Below are positions 1-7,076 of a stretch of 8,430 nt of DNA, piece by piece. The translations under genes and the position numbers were made by a program. Below the pieces are notes generated by a model that saw only the letters and a list, made by a program, of their open reading frames with translations, was not told the origin of the DNA and did no database searches. How positions within the stretch are numbered: the stretch's first letter is position 1; the number at the start of each line of letters is the position of its first letter. This DNA comes from Miltoncostaea sp036826475. GTDB taxonomy: Bacteria; Actinomycetota; Thermoleophilia; Miltoncostaeales; Miltoncostaeaceae. Location of the stretch: assembly GCA_036826475.1 (NCBI GenBank), contig DAISWG010000092.1, positions 1 through 8,430 on the forward strand. Reading direction: 5' to 3'.

Positions 1-1883
<1,883 letters not shown>

Positions 1884-1893
1884 ATGGCGGCGC

Positions 1894-1899
1894 AGGGTA
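1894..1899 (-). promoter_or_regulatory. Candidate -10 box of topB (TACCCT)
   Basis: Read on the minus strand this is TACCCT, matching the TAnnnT form of actinobacterial -10 boxes, 10 bases before the topB ATG. No Shine-Dalgarno sequence lies between, so a transcript starting near the ATG would have almost no leader. No convincing -35 hexamer is visible. This is the weakest of the five such boxes in the window because its spacing is the longest. Confidence 0.3.
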
Positions 1900-1947
1900 G
1901 CACCGGGTTCCGCGGGTCCGTCCAGCCCCCTCCCGCGACGGAACTGG

Positions 1948-1964
1948 CCGGCCCTACGGGCCGG
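1948..1964 (-). terminator. GC-rich hairpin over the phosphofructokinase stop codon
   Basis: A perfect 7-bp inverted repeat, CCGGCCC / GGGCCGG, with a 3-base loop. It overlaps the TAG stop codon of the phosphofructokinase (1954-1956). No T-tract follows on the minus strand, so it is not a canonical intrinsic terminator. GC hairpins without U-tracts are often proposed as terminators or 3'-end stabilisers in actinobacteria. In DNA this rich in G+C a short GC stem can also arise by chance. Confidence 0.3.
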
Positions 1965-2985
1965 TGACGACCTCCTCGACGGTGCGCCAGATGTCCTCCG
2001 GCACCGTCTTCAGCACGGAGACGGCCTCCGACAGCTCGACGTCGCGGATGCGCGCCCCGCGCAGGGCGACCATGCGGCCGAAGCCCTCCTGCGCCACGAG
2101 GCGGGCCGCCCGCTCGCCGAAGCCAGAGGCGATTGCGCGGTCGAACGCGATGGGCGTGCCGCCGCGCTGGACGTGCCCCAGCACCACCGGCCGCGCCTCG
2201 GCGCCGAGGCGCTCGGAGAGGCGGTCGGCGAGGACCTCGGCGACGCCCGCCTTCGCCAGCTGGGCGTGCCCGAAGTCGTCGACCTCGCCGGTGGCGGCGT
2301 CGTCGTCGAGGACGACGCCCTCGCTGACCACCACGATGCCGTAGCGCCGTCCGCGGGCCCGGCGGTCCTCGAGGCGGGCGACCACCGCGTCGACCGACGG
2401 CGGCTGCTCGGGGATCAGGATGGCGTGGGCGCCGCCGGCCAGGCCGGACTCGAGGGCGATCCACCCGGCGTGCCGGCCCATGACCTCGACCACGATGACG
2501 CGGTCGTGCGACTCGGCCGTCGTGTGGAGGCGGTCGATGGCGTCCGTCGCGATCTGGACCGCCGTCCAGAAGCCGAACGTGTAGTCGGTGCCGGAGAGGT
2601 CGTTGTCGATCGTCTTGGGGACGCCCACGACCTTCAGGCCGTGCTCGGCGTGCAGCCGGCGGGCCACGCCCAGGGTGTCCTCGCCACCGATGGCGATGAG
2701 GGCGTCCAGGCCCAGGTCGGCGAAGGCGCGCACGCATTCCTGGCCCCCGCCCTCCGTCTTGAAGGGGTTGGTGCGCGAGCTGCCCAGGATGGTGCCGCCG
2801 CGCGTGAGGATCGGCCCGACGTCGTCGCGCGTCAGGGGGCGGCCGTCGCGCTCCAGCAGGCCCTTCCAGCCGCGGAGCAGGCCCACGTGCTCGTGGCCGT
2901 GGTGTCCGCCGGTGCGGACCACGGCGCGGATCACCGCGTTCAGGCCGGGGCAGTCGCCCCCGCCCGTCAGGACGCCGACGCGCAT
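1954..2985 (-). CDS. pfp: 6-phosphofructokinase, probably pyrophosphate-dependent
   Basis: Phosphorylates fructose 6-phosphate to fructose 1,6-bisphosphate in glycolysis; a PPi-dependent enzyme would do so reversibly. It is 343 residues, normal for a short bacterial PFK. Motifs are GGGDCPGLNAVIR (8-20) in the phosphoryl-donor loop, GSSRTNP (68-74), IGGEDT (99-104), PKTIDND (123-129) with catalytic-base Asp127, and MGRHAGW (169-175) for sugar binding. ATP-dependent PFKs normally have Gly in the GGDGS/GGEGT loop and Gly in PGTIDND. This protein has Asp103 and Lys124 there, the substitutions known in PPi-dependent enzymes, so PPi use is a well-founded inference. The ATG at 2985 is chosen because MRVGVLTGGGDCPG is the family N-terminus. 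The same frame stays open to 3201, but that extension is Arg/Pro/Gly-rich and overlaps the divergent gene. A TATCGT box lies 8 bases upstream and there is no Shine-Dalgarno sequence. topB follows on the same strand. Confidence 0.95.
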   Translation of the reverse strand: MRVGVLTGGGDCPGLNAVIRAVVRTGGHHGHEHVGLLRGWKGLLERDGRPLTRDDVGPILTRGGTILGSSRTNPFKTEGGGQECVRAFADLGLDALIAIGGEDTLGVARRLHAEHGLKVVGVPKTIDNDLSGTDYTFGFWTAVQIATDAIDRLHTTAESHDRVIVVEVMGRHAGWIALESGLAGGAHAILIPEQPPSVDAVVARLEDRRARGRRYGIVVVSEGVVLDDDAATGEVDDFGHAQLAKAGVAEVLADRLSERLGAEARPVVLGHVQRGGTPIAFDRAIASGFGERAARLVAQEGFGRMVALRGARIRDVELSEAVSVLKTVPEDIWRTVEEVVTGP

Positions 2986-3107
2986 CCCGCGGGACGATAA
3001 CCGGGGAGGGCTCCGCCCGCGAGGCCGGCCGCGGCGGCCGCGACCGGCGGGCCGGCGGGGGAGGGGGCGCTCAAGGTCGGGGGGCGCAACGCCGAAACCG
3101 CCAGTGC
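2986..3107. other. Divergent intergenic region between phosphofructokinase and the c-di-GMP gene
   Basis: A 122-bp gap between two genes read in opposite directions, so promoters for both should lie here. The minus-strand side has the TATCGT box. The plus-strand side is almost pure G+C with no TAnnnT box and no strong Shine-Dalgarno sequence near the ATG at 3108; the nearest purine-rich run is about 25-35 bases upstream. The middle contains overlapping GGCC/CCGG-rich palindromes (about 3022-3056), which may be operator-like or just composition. I see no RNA gene here. Confidence 0.5.
2994..2999 (-). promoter_or_regulatory. Candidate leaderless -10 box of the phosphofructokinase (TATCGT)
   Basis: On the minus strand TATCGT is followed by 8 bases and then the ATG. 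Transcription starting about 7 bases after the box would begin at or next to the start codon, giving a leaderless mRNA. No Shine-Dalgarno sequence is present. The -35 region has no obvious match to a housekeeping consensus. Confidence 0.45.
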
Positions 3108-5150
3108 ATGGATGCGCTCCCTCCGGCTCGTGCTGGCGACGCCGGCCGGGTCCTCGTCGCCCACGACGAGGCGCCCGTCCGCCGGGCCTGCCGGGCGACA
3201 CTCGAACGGTCGGGGCTCCGCGTGCTCGAGGCCGGCGACGCCCGCGCCGCGCTCACCGCGGTCGCGGGGGACGGCATCGGCCTGGTGGTCGCCGGCGCCC
3301 ACCTGCGTCATGGGGAGGGCTCCCTGATCCGCGCGCTCGCCGCCCCCGGCGGGCCGGCGGTGCTCGCCCTGGTGCACGGCGGAGACTCCGCGGCGGCCCT
3401 CGCCGCGCGGGCCGACGGGGCCGACGACCATGTGACGCTGCCGCTGGCGCCGGCCGACCTGGTGGCGCGCGCGGGCGCCGCGCTGCACGGCGAGGCCCGC
3501 CGCACCGCGCGGGAGCAGGTGGCGCTCCGCCGGATCGCGACCGCCGTCGCCCGGGGGGCCTCACCCCAGGACGTGTTCGACCTGGTGGCGGAGGAGGCGG
3601 CGACCGTCCACGGCGTGACCGGCGGCGCGGTGGTCCGCTTCGACGACGGGGAGGCGACGTTCGTGGGCCGCTGGGCCACCCGCCCCGACTCCTGGCCGCC
3701 GAGCGAGCTCACGGTCCCGCTCACCAGTCCGCTCCCGTCGGTGCAGGTGGCGCGGACGGGCCGCACGGCCCGGGCCAACGACTTCCGGGCGTTCGCGGGC
3801 GCGGTGCCGTGGGTGCTCGACCCGGACGCGTTCCGCGGCAGCGTCGCCGCGCCGGTGCGGGTCCGCGACCTGCTGTGGGGCGCGGTGGTGGTCGCGACCG
3901 ACCGCGACGAGGCGTTGCCGGCCGACGCGGAGGCCCGGCTGGCCCGCTTCGCCGACCTGGTCTCGCTGGCGATCGGCAACGCCGAGGCCCGGGCCGAGCT
4001 GGCGGTGCGGGCGGCGACCGACCCCCTGACCGGGCTGATGAACCGGCGGGTGTTCGAGGAGCGCCTGCTGGCCGAGACCTCGCGGGCGCTGCGGCACGGC
4101 CGCGAGCTGGCCCTGGCCGTGCTGGACCTCGACCACTTCAAGGAGGTCAACGACGTCCACGGCCACATGGCCGGCGACGACGTGCTGCGGGAGGCCGCGC
4201 TGCGCCTGGCCTCGCGGGTGCGCGAGGGGGACGTGCTCGCCCGCCTCGGCGGCGAGGAGTTCGCGTGGCTGATGCCCGAGACGGACGGCATGGAGGCGTG
4301 GCAGGCCACGGAGCGCGCGCGGGCTGCGATGGCGGCCGCCCCCTTCCCCGGGGTGGGCCGCGTGACCGTCTCTGCGGGGGTGTGCGACCTCGCCCGCGCG
4401 AGCTCGCACGCCGAGCTGTACCGCCTGGCCGACGTCGCCCTGTACTGGGCGAAGCGCCACGGCCGCGACGTGGTGTTCCTCTACACGCCCGAGGCGATGG
4501 AGGCGATGGGGGAGGAGGAGCGCGCCGCCGAGCTGCGCCGCAACCAGGCGCTGCAGAGCATCCGCGTCCTCGCCCGCGCCGTGGACGCGAAGGATGCGTC
4601 GACCCGCCGCCACTCGGAGCGCGTCGCCGGGCTGGCCGCGATGCTCGCCGAGGCCTGCGGATGGCCGCGCGGGCGGGCGTCGCAGCTCCACGAGGCCGCC
4701 CTCGTGCACGACGTGGGGAAGATCGCCGTCTCCGACGAGATCCTCTTCACCCCCCGGCGCCTCGACGAGGGTGAGATGGCGAAGGTGCGGGTGCACGCGG
4801 CCCTCGGCGCGGAGATGCTCAGCGACGTGCTGAGCCCCGAGCAGTCGAGCTGGGTTCGCGGCCACCACGAGCGGTGGGACGGCGGCGGCTACCCCGATGG
4901 CCTCGCGGGCGAGGACGTCCCGGAGGGGGCGCGGCTCCTGCATCTGGCGGACGCGTGGGACGTGATGACCAGCAACCGGGCCTACGTCACCCCGCTCTCC
5001 GACGACGAGGCGCTCGCGGAGTGCCGCCGCCAGGTCGGCGCCCAGTTCTGGGGCCCGGCGGTCGATGCGCTGGAGCGGCTCCACCGGAGCGGGGCGCTGG
5101 AGGCCGAGGCGCTGGAGCGCGGCTCGGCGGCGCGGCTGCCCACGCCGTAG
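3108..5150 (+). CDS. Pseudo-receiver / GAF / GGDEF / HD-GYP cyclic-di-GMP signalling protein
   Basis: A 680-residue cytosolic protein, with no signal peptide or membrane span, predicted to make and break cyclic-di-GMP. Domains in order: receiver-like fold (~13-128); GAF-like region (~140-290); GGDEF (~300-458) with DPLTGLMNRR at 305-314, LDLDHFKEVND at 339-349, active site RLGGEEF at 379-385, and REGD at 372-375 placed five residues before GGEEF, matching the RxxD inhibitory site; HD-GYP (~480-660) with His502, HDVGK at 534-538, His563, HHERWDGGGYP at 586-596 and Asp615. These are the expected metal ligands and GYP motif. The receiver has lost its phospho-acceptor: Gly63 sits where Asp is expected, and the switch Thr and conserved Lys positions also look replaced (Leu111 for Lys). 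It therefore probably does not take a phosphoryl group, and any signal would come through GAF or partners. The ATG at 3108 is the natural start although no good Shine-Dalgarno sequence is seen. A small membrane-protein gene begins 10 bases after the stop. Confidence 0.95.
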   Translation: MDALPPARAGDAGRVLVAHDEAPVRRACRATLERSGLRVLEAGDARAALTAVAGDGIGLVVAGAHLRHGEGSLIRALAAPGGPAVLALVHGGDSAAALAARADGADDHVTLPLAPADLVARAGAALHGEARRTAREQVALRRIATAVARGASPQDVFDLVAEEAATVHGVTGGAVVRFDDGEATFVGRWATRPDSWPPSELTVPLTSPLPSVQVARTGRTARANDFRAFAGAVPWVLDPDAFRGSVAAPVRVRDLLWGAVVVATDRDEALPADAEARLARFADLVSLAIGNAEARAELAVRAATDPLTGLMNRRVFEERLLAETSRALRHGRELALAVLDLDHFKEVNDVHGHMAGDDVLREAALRLASRVREGDVLARLGGEEFAWLMPETDGMEAWQATERARAAMAAAPFPGVGRVTVSAGVCDLARASSHAELYRLADVALYWAKRHGRDVVFLYTPEAMEAMGEEERAAELRRNQALQSIRVLARAVDAKDASTRRHSERVAGLAAMLAEACGWPRGRASQLHEAALVHDVGKIAVSDEILFTPRRLDEGEMAKVRVHAALGAEMLSDVLSPEQSSWVRGHHERWDGGGYPDGLAGEDVPEGARLLHLADAWDVMTSNRAYVTPLSDDEALAECRRQVGAQFWGPAVDALERLHRSGALEAEALERGSAARLPTP

Positions 5151-5153
5151 ACT
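5148..5153 (+). promoter_or_regulatory. Candidate leaderless -10 box of the 57-residue gene (TAGACT)
   Basis: TAGACT overlaps the TAG stop codon of the preceding c-di-GMP gene and sits 7 bases before the GTG at 5161. The spacing allows a leaderless transcript independent of the upstream gene. There is no A/G-rich ribosome-binding site beyond the run GCGGGGC. The stop codon supplies half of the box, so chance is a real alternative. Confidence 0.35.
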
Positions 5154-5160
5154 GCGGGGC

Positions 5161-5334
5161 GTGCCGAGCCGTCGCCTGATCGTGATCGCCACCGCCGCGT
5201 GCGCCGCGTGCGCCGCCGTGGTGGTGCGCCGCCGCCGCGCCAAGGCGCAGGAGCCTGAGGACGCGGTCGACGAGGCCTCCATGGAGTCCTTCCCTGCGAG
5301 TGACCCGCCATCAGCCGGAGGCCCGGGGATCTAA
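5161..5334 (+). CDS. Small single-span membrane protein with ESFPASDPP tail
   Basis: A 57-residue protein from a GTG start. It begins PSRR, has one hydrophobic stretch (LIVIATAACAACAAVVV, about 6-22), then four Arg in a row (23-26), then a hydrophilic acidic tail ending MESFPASDPPSAGGPGI. The Arg cluster after the helix resembles a stop-transfer signal, so the tail is probably cytoplasmic and the N-terminus outside, though Arg also precedes the helix. I recall the (D/E)-A-S-x-E-S-F-P-A-S-D-P-P pattern near the C-terminus of other short uncharacterised bacterial proteins; this is from memory and unchecked. Function unknown. It starts 10 bases after the c-di-GMP gene, so it may share its transcript. 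It ends 12 bases before a large palindrome. Starts further upstream in this frame overlap the preceding gene and give an Arg-rich, unconvincing N-terminus. The hydrophobic segment and conserved-looking tail make it likely real. Confidence 0.7.
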   Translation: MPSRRLIVIATAACAACAAVVVRRRRAKAQEPEDAVDEASMESFPASDPPSAGGPGI

Positions 5335-5346
5335 CCCCTGCACGGC

Positions 5347-5656
5347 GGAGCGGATCCGGCTCCACGGAACGTGAAATTCCCGGCGGTCCGATGCGAGCGA
5401 AGCGAGCCGGAGGCCCCGCCAAAGAGGGCCTCCTGACCGCCGGGATTGGCCGCAACTGGCGCTGGAGAGGCCCGAAGTGCGGGCGTTCCGAGGTGCGGGC
5501 GTTCCGACCTGCGGGGTGGTCGCACTTCGGCGTTTCGAGAGCGCCGGTTGCGACTGATCCCGCCAGGCAGGGAGCCCTCTTGAGCGGGGCTCCCGGCTCG
5601 CTTCGCTCGCATTGGCCTGGCGGGAATTTCACGTTCCGTGCAGCCGGTTCCGTTCC
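5347..5656. repeat. ~310-bp imperfect palindrome (long inverted repeat) between convergent genes
   Basis: The two halves are reverse complements with almost no gaps: position x pairs with 11003-x from 5347/5656 inward to about 5471/5532, then with a one-base shift 5472-5481 pairs perfectly with 5521-5530, leaving a 39-base apex. Two blocks are perfect over 20 bp: 5363-5382 with 5621-5640, and 5391-5410 with 5593-5612. The outer flanks (5347-5361 with 5642-5656) also pair with a few exceptions. Both strands carry GTGAAATTCCCG and GCGAGCGAAGCGAGC. It fills the gap between two convergent genes. It could be a non-autonomous MITE-like element, a REP/BIME-like extragenic repeat, or a bidirectional terminator or attenuator. 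No transposase or clear target-site duplication is visible. The arms diverge at roughly a fifth to a quarter of positions, many being G-T pairs. Open frames on both strands encode similar peptides only because of the symmetry. Confidence 0.9.
5477..5507 (+). repeat. Two-copy tandem repeat at the palindrome apex
   Basis: GTGCGGGCGTTCCGA occurs at 5477-5491 and again at 5493-5507, a 16-base period. It lies at the inner end of the left arm and in the unpaired apex of the long palindrome; the right arm has no matching tandem copy. The duplication may be a recent slippage event, or a repeated protein- or RNA-recognition sequence at the tip. Confidence 0.8.
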
Positions 5657-5661
5657 CAGGA

Positions 5662-5934
5662 TCAGGGACCGCAGCGCAGATCGACCGCTTCGCCGGCCGC
5701 CGTCAGGCTCTCGCCGGCCTTCAGGGGGCCGACGACGACGCCCGCGGTCACGGGGCCGAGATCGGCAATGCGCATCTTGGTGCGGCACACCGGCTGGCGC
5801 ACGCCGGCGAAGGCCTCCTCGGCCAGCAGACGGGCGGCCTCGCCGTCGCCTGCGGCGACGATCACCTGCTCGTGCTGGAAGGGGCCTTCCCACCCGCTGG
5901 TGGCCGCGTAGAGCCTCAGGTTCGCGTCCGACAT
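5662..5934 (-). CDS. Hypothetical 90-residue protein
   Basis: I do not recognise this protein. It begins MSDANLRLYAATSGWEGPFQ, has an apparent strand (EQVIVAAGD, 22-30) followed by a helix (GEAARLLAEEAFAG, 31-44), two cysteines (50 and 88) and no signal peptide or membrane span, so it is probably a small soluble alpha/beta protein. Start ATG at 5934, with a TACGTT box 6 bases upstream and no Shine-Dalgarno sequence. It is divergent from the L,D-transpeptidase gene, with 89 bp between starts, and its TGA stop (5662-5664) lies 5 bp beyond the edge of the long palindrome. The amino-acid mix is balanced, unlike the Arg/Gly/Pro-rich translations of the other frames, which supports it being real. 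A link to cell-wall functions is not shown by the sequence. Confidence 0.7.
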   Translation of the reverse strand: MSDANLRLYAATSGWEGPFQHEQVIVAAGDGEAARLLAEEAFAGVRQPVCRTKMRIADLGPVTAGVVVGPLKAGESLTAAGEAVDLRCGP

Positions 5935-5940
5935 GGCGAT

Positions 5941-5946
5941 AACGTA
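5941..5946 (-). promoter_or_regulatory. Candidate leaderless -10 box of the 90-residue gene (TACGTT)
   Basis: On the minus strand TACGTT is followed by 6 bases and the ATG at 5934, the spacing expected if transcription begins at the start codon. No ribosome-binding site is visible, and no -35 consensus is evident. Confidence 0.4.
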
Positions 5947-6010
5947 GCCGCCGCGACCAAGGACTCGCCGTCCCGCGTCGAAATGGCGCTGTGAAAACGC
6001 AACATGCGAC

Positions 6011-6017
6011 GGGAGGG
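6011..6017 (+). promoter_or_regulatory. Shine-Dalgarno sequence that sets the L,D-transpeptidase start
   Basis: GGGAGGG lies 6 bases before the ATG at 6024. It is one of only two strong Shine-Dalgarno sequences seen in the window and favours 6024 over the in-frame GTG at 5991, which has none. The protein from 6024 also begins with a clean signal peptide. Confidence 0.8.
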
Positions 6018-6023
6018 TCTGAG

Positions 6024-7049
6024 ATGCGGTTGGCTCGGCGAGCGGCGGTCCTGACGGCAGCGCTCACGGCGGCGGGCGCCCTGCCCGCGGTGGCCGCGGC
6101 CCAGGCCCCCCCGGGGCTCCACGTCGCGTCCTTCGACGCGCCCTCCGCGGTCACGCAGGGGCAGCGGGCCGCCGTGTCGGGCCGCGTCGCGCCGGCCGCC
6201 GCCGTGCCCGTGACCGTTGAGCGCCTCGAGAACGACGCGTGGGTGCCGCTGGTCACGCTGAAGTCGGACCGCCGGGGACGGTTCGCGGCCGCGCTGCCGC
6301 TGCGGACGTCGAGCAGCCTGCGGGTGAGCGTCGCCACCGCCGAGGGGACGGTGGCCAGCAGCCGCCGCCGCTCCGTCGCGCTGCGCCGGCGGGTGGCGCT
6401 CACGGTCACGGCGGCGCCGATGGAGAACATCAGCGGCCGCCCGTTCGCCCTCTCCGGCTCCGTGGGGGGCTCCGCGGGGGGCGAGCGGGTCGCGCTCCAG
6501 GGCTCGGTGAACGGCAAGGGTTTCCGCACCCTGAAGACCCTCGCAGTGAGGGGCGGGAAGGTCCGCGCCACCTTCACCCCGCCGTCCGGCGGCGCCTGGC
6601 GTTTCCGGCTCACCGCCGCCGCCACCCCGGGCCGCGACGTGGGTGGCACGGCCACGACGGCGGTCATGAGCGTCTACGGCTCCAACCCGCACGGCGTCCC
6701 CGCGAGCGCGTCGCACTACCTGGTCCAGGAGATCTCGCAGACGCTCCTCTACTACTACGAGGGCGGGAAGCTGCGCCGGGTGTTCCCGGTGGTGTTCGGC
6801 AAGCCGTCGACGCCGACGCCGGTCGGCCGCTTCGCCGTCTACTCCAAGACGGCCGGCCCGAGCGCCGCCTTCGGCCCGCTGGTGCTCTGGTACCACCGCG
6901 GCTACGGCATCCACGGCACCAACCAGGAGTACCTGCTGGCGCGGTCGTGGCGGTACTACTCGCATGGCTGCACGCGGAACTACAACGCCAACATCACGTG
7001 GTTGTGGCCGCGCGTGCCCGTCGGCACGCCCGTGATCAACCGTGCGTAG
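6024..7049 (+). CDS. Secreted L,D-transpeptidase (YkuD family) with two N-terminal beta-domain repeats
   Basis: Predicted to act outside the membrane on peptidoglycan, joining stem peptides through 3-3 cross-links or attaching proteins to the wall via an active-site cysteine. It is 341 residues from the ATG at 6024. MRLARRAAVL followed by an Ala-rich hydrophobic core and a VAAAQA site near residue 27 is a typical signal peptide. Residues ~33-115 and ~122-215 look like two related beta-sandwich units, each with a pattern resembling V-x-L-x(n)-W/F-x-x-L-x-T-L...G-x-F/V...R. The catalytic YkuD domain occupies ~228-340: PTPVGRF at 264-270, GIHGTN at 295-300 with His297, and SHGCTRNYN at 313-321 with nucleophile Cys316 and Arg318. 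This matches the family H-x(n)-S-H/x-G-C-x-R signature; the usual residue after R (L/M) is Asn here. The next gene starts 27 bases after the stop and is also secreted. Family assignment is secure; exact substrate is not known. Confidence 0.93.
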   Translation: MRLARRAAVLTAALTAAGALPAVAAAQAPPGLHVASFDAPSAVTQGQRAAVSGRVAPAAAVPVTVERLENDAWVPLVTLKSDRRGRFAAALPLRTSSSLRVSVATAEGTVASSRRRSVALRRRVALTVTAAPMENISGRPFALSGSVGGSAGGERVALQGSVNGKGFRTLKTLAVRGGKVRATFTPPSGGAWRFRLTAAATPGRDVGGTATTAVMSVYGSNPHGVPASASHYLVQEISQTLLYYYEGGKLRRVFPVVFGKPSTPTPVGRFAVYSKTAGPSAAFGPLVLWYHRGYGIHGTNQEYLLARSWRYYSHGCTRNYNANITWLWPRVPVGTPVINRA

Positions 7050-7062
7050 CGTCACCCACTGA

Positions 7063-7068
7063 TACGGT
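7063..7068 (+). promoter_or_regulatory. Candidate leaderless -10 box of the repeat-protein gene (TACGGT)
   Basis: TACGGT is followed by 8 bases and the ATG at 7077, the same spacing as at the phosphofructokinase. No Shine-Dalgarno sequence precedes the ATG. It lies in the 27-bp gap after the L,D-transpeptidase, so the downstream gene may be transcribed separately as well as by readthrough. Confidence 0.45.
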
Positions 7069-7076
7069 CGGCCGCG

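Noticed and set aside
2986..3201. Longer N-terminus for the phosphofructokinase, from an upstream start at 3201
   Set aside because: The extra 72 residues are low-complexity Arg/Gly/Pro, overlap the divergent gene, and the family begins at MRVGVLTGGG.
2588..4774. A 728-codon plus-strand frame overlapping the phosphofructokinase and the c-di-GMP gene
   Set aside because: Dominated by Arg, Gly and Pro, no domain, and it runs out of frame through a well-supported gene.
5347..5656. An insertion sequence, CRISPR array or tRNA in the non-coding gap
   Set aside because: No transposase, no regularly spaced repeat-spacer units and no cloverleaf are present; the only repeat structure is the single palindrome and its two-copy apex repeat.
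5391..5942. Real small genes inside the palindrome on either strand
   Set aside because: The two frames resemble each other only because of the inverted symmetry, have no ribosome-binding sites or family motifs, and one runs over the opposing 90-residue gene.
5991..6023. GTG at 5991 as start of the L,D-transpeptidase
   Set aside because: The ATG at 6024 has a strong Shine-Dalgarno sequence and gives a standard signal peptide; the extra 11 residues would spoil it.
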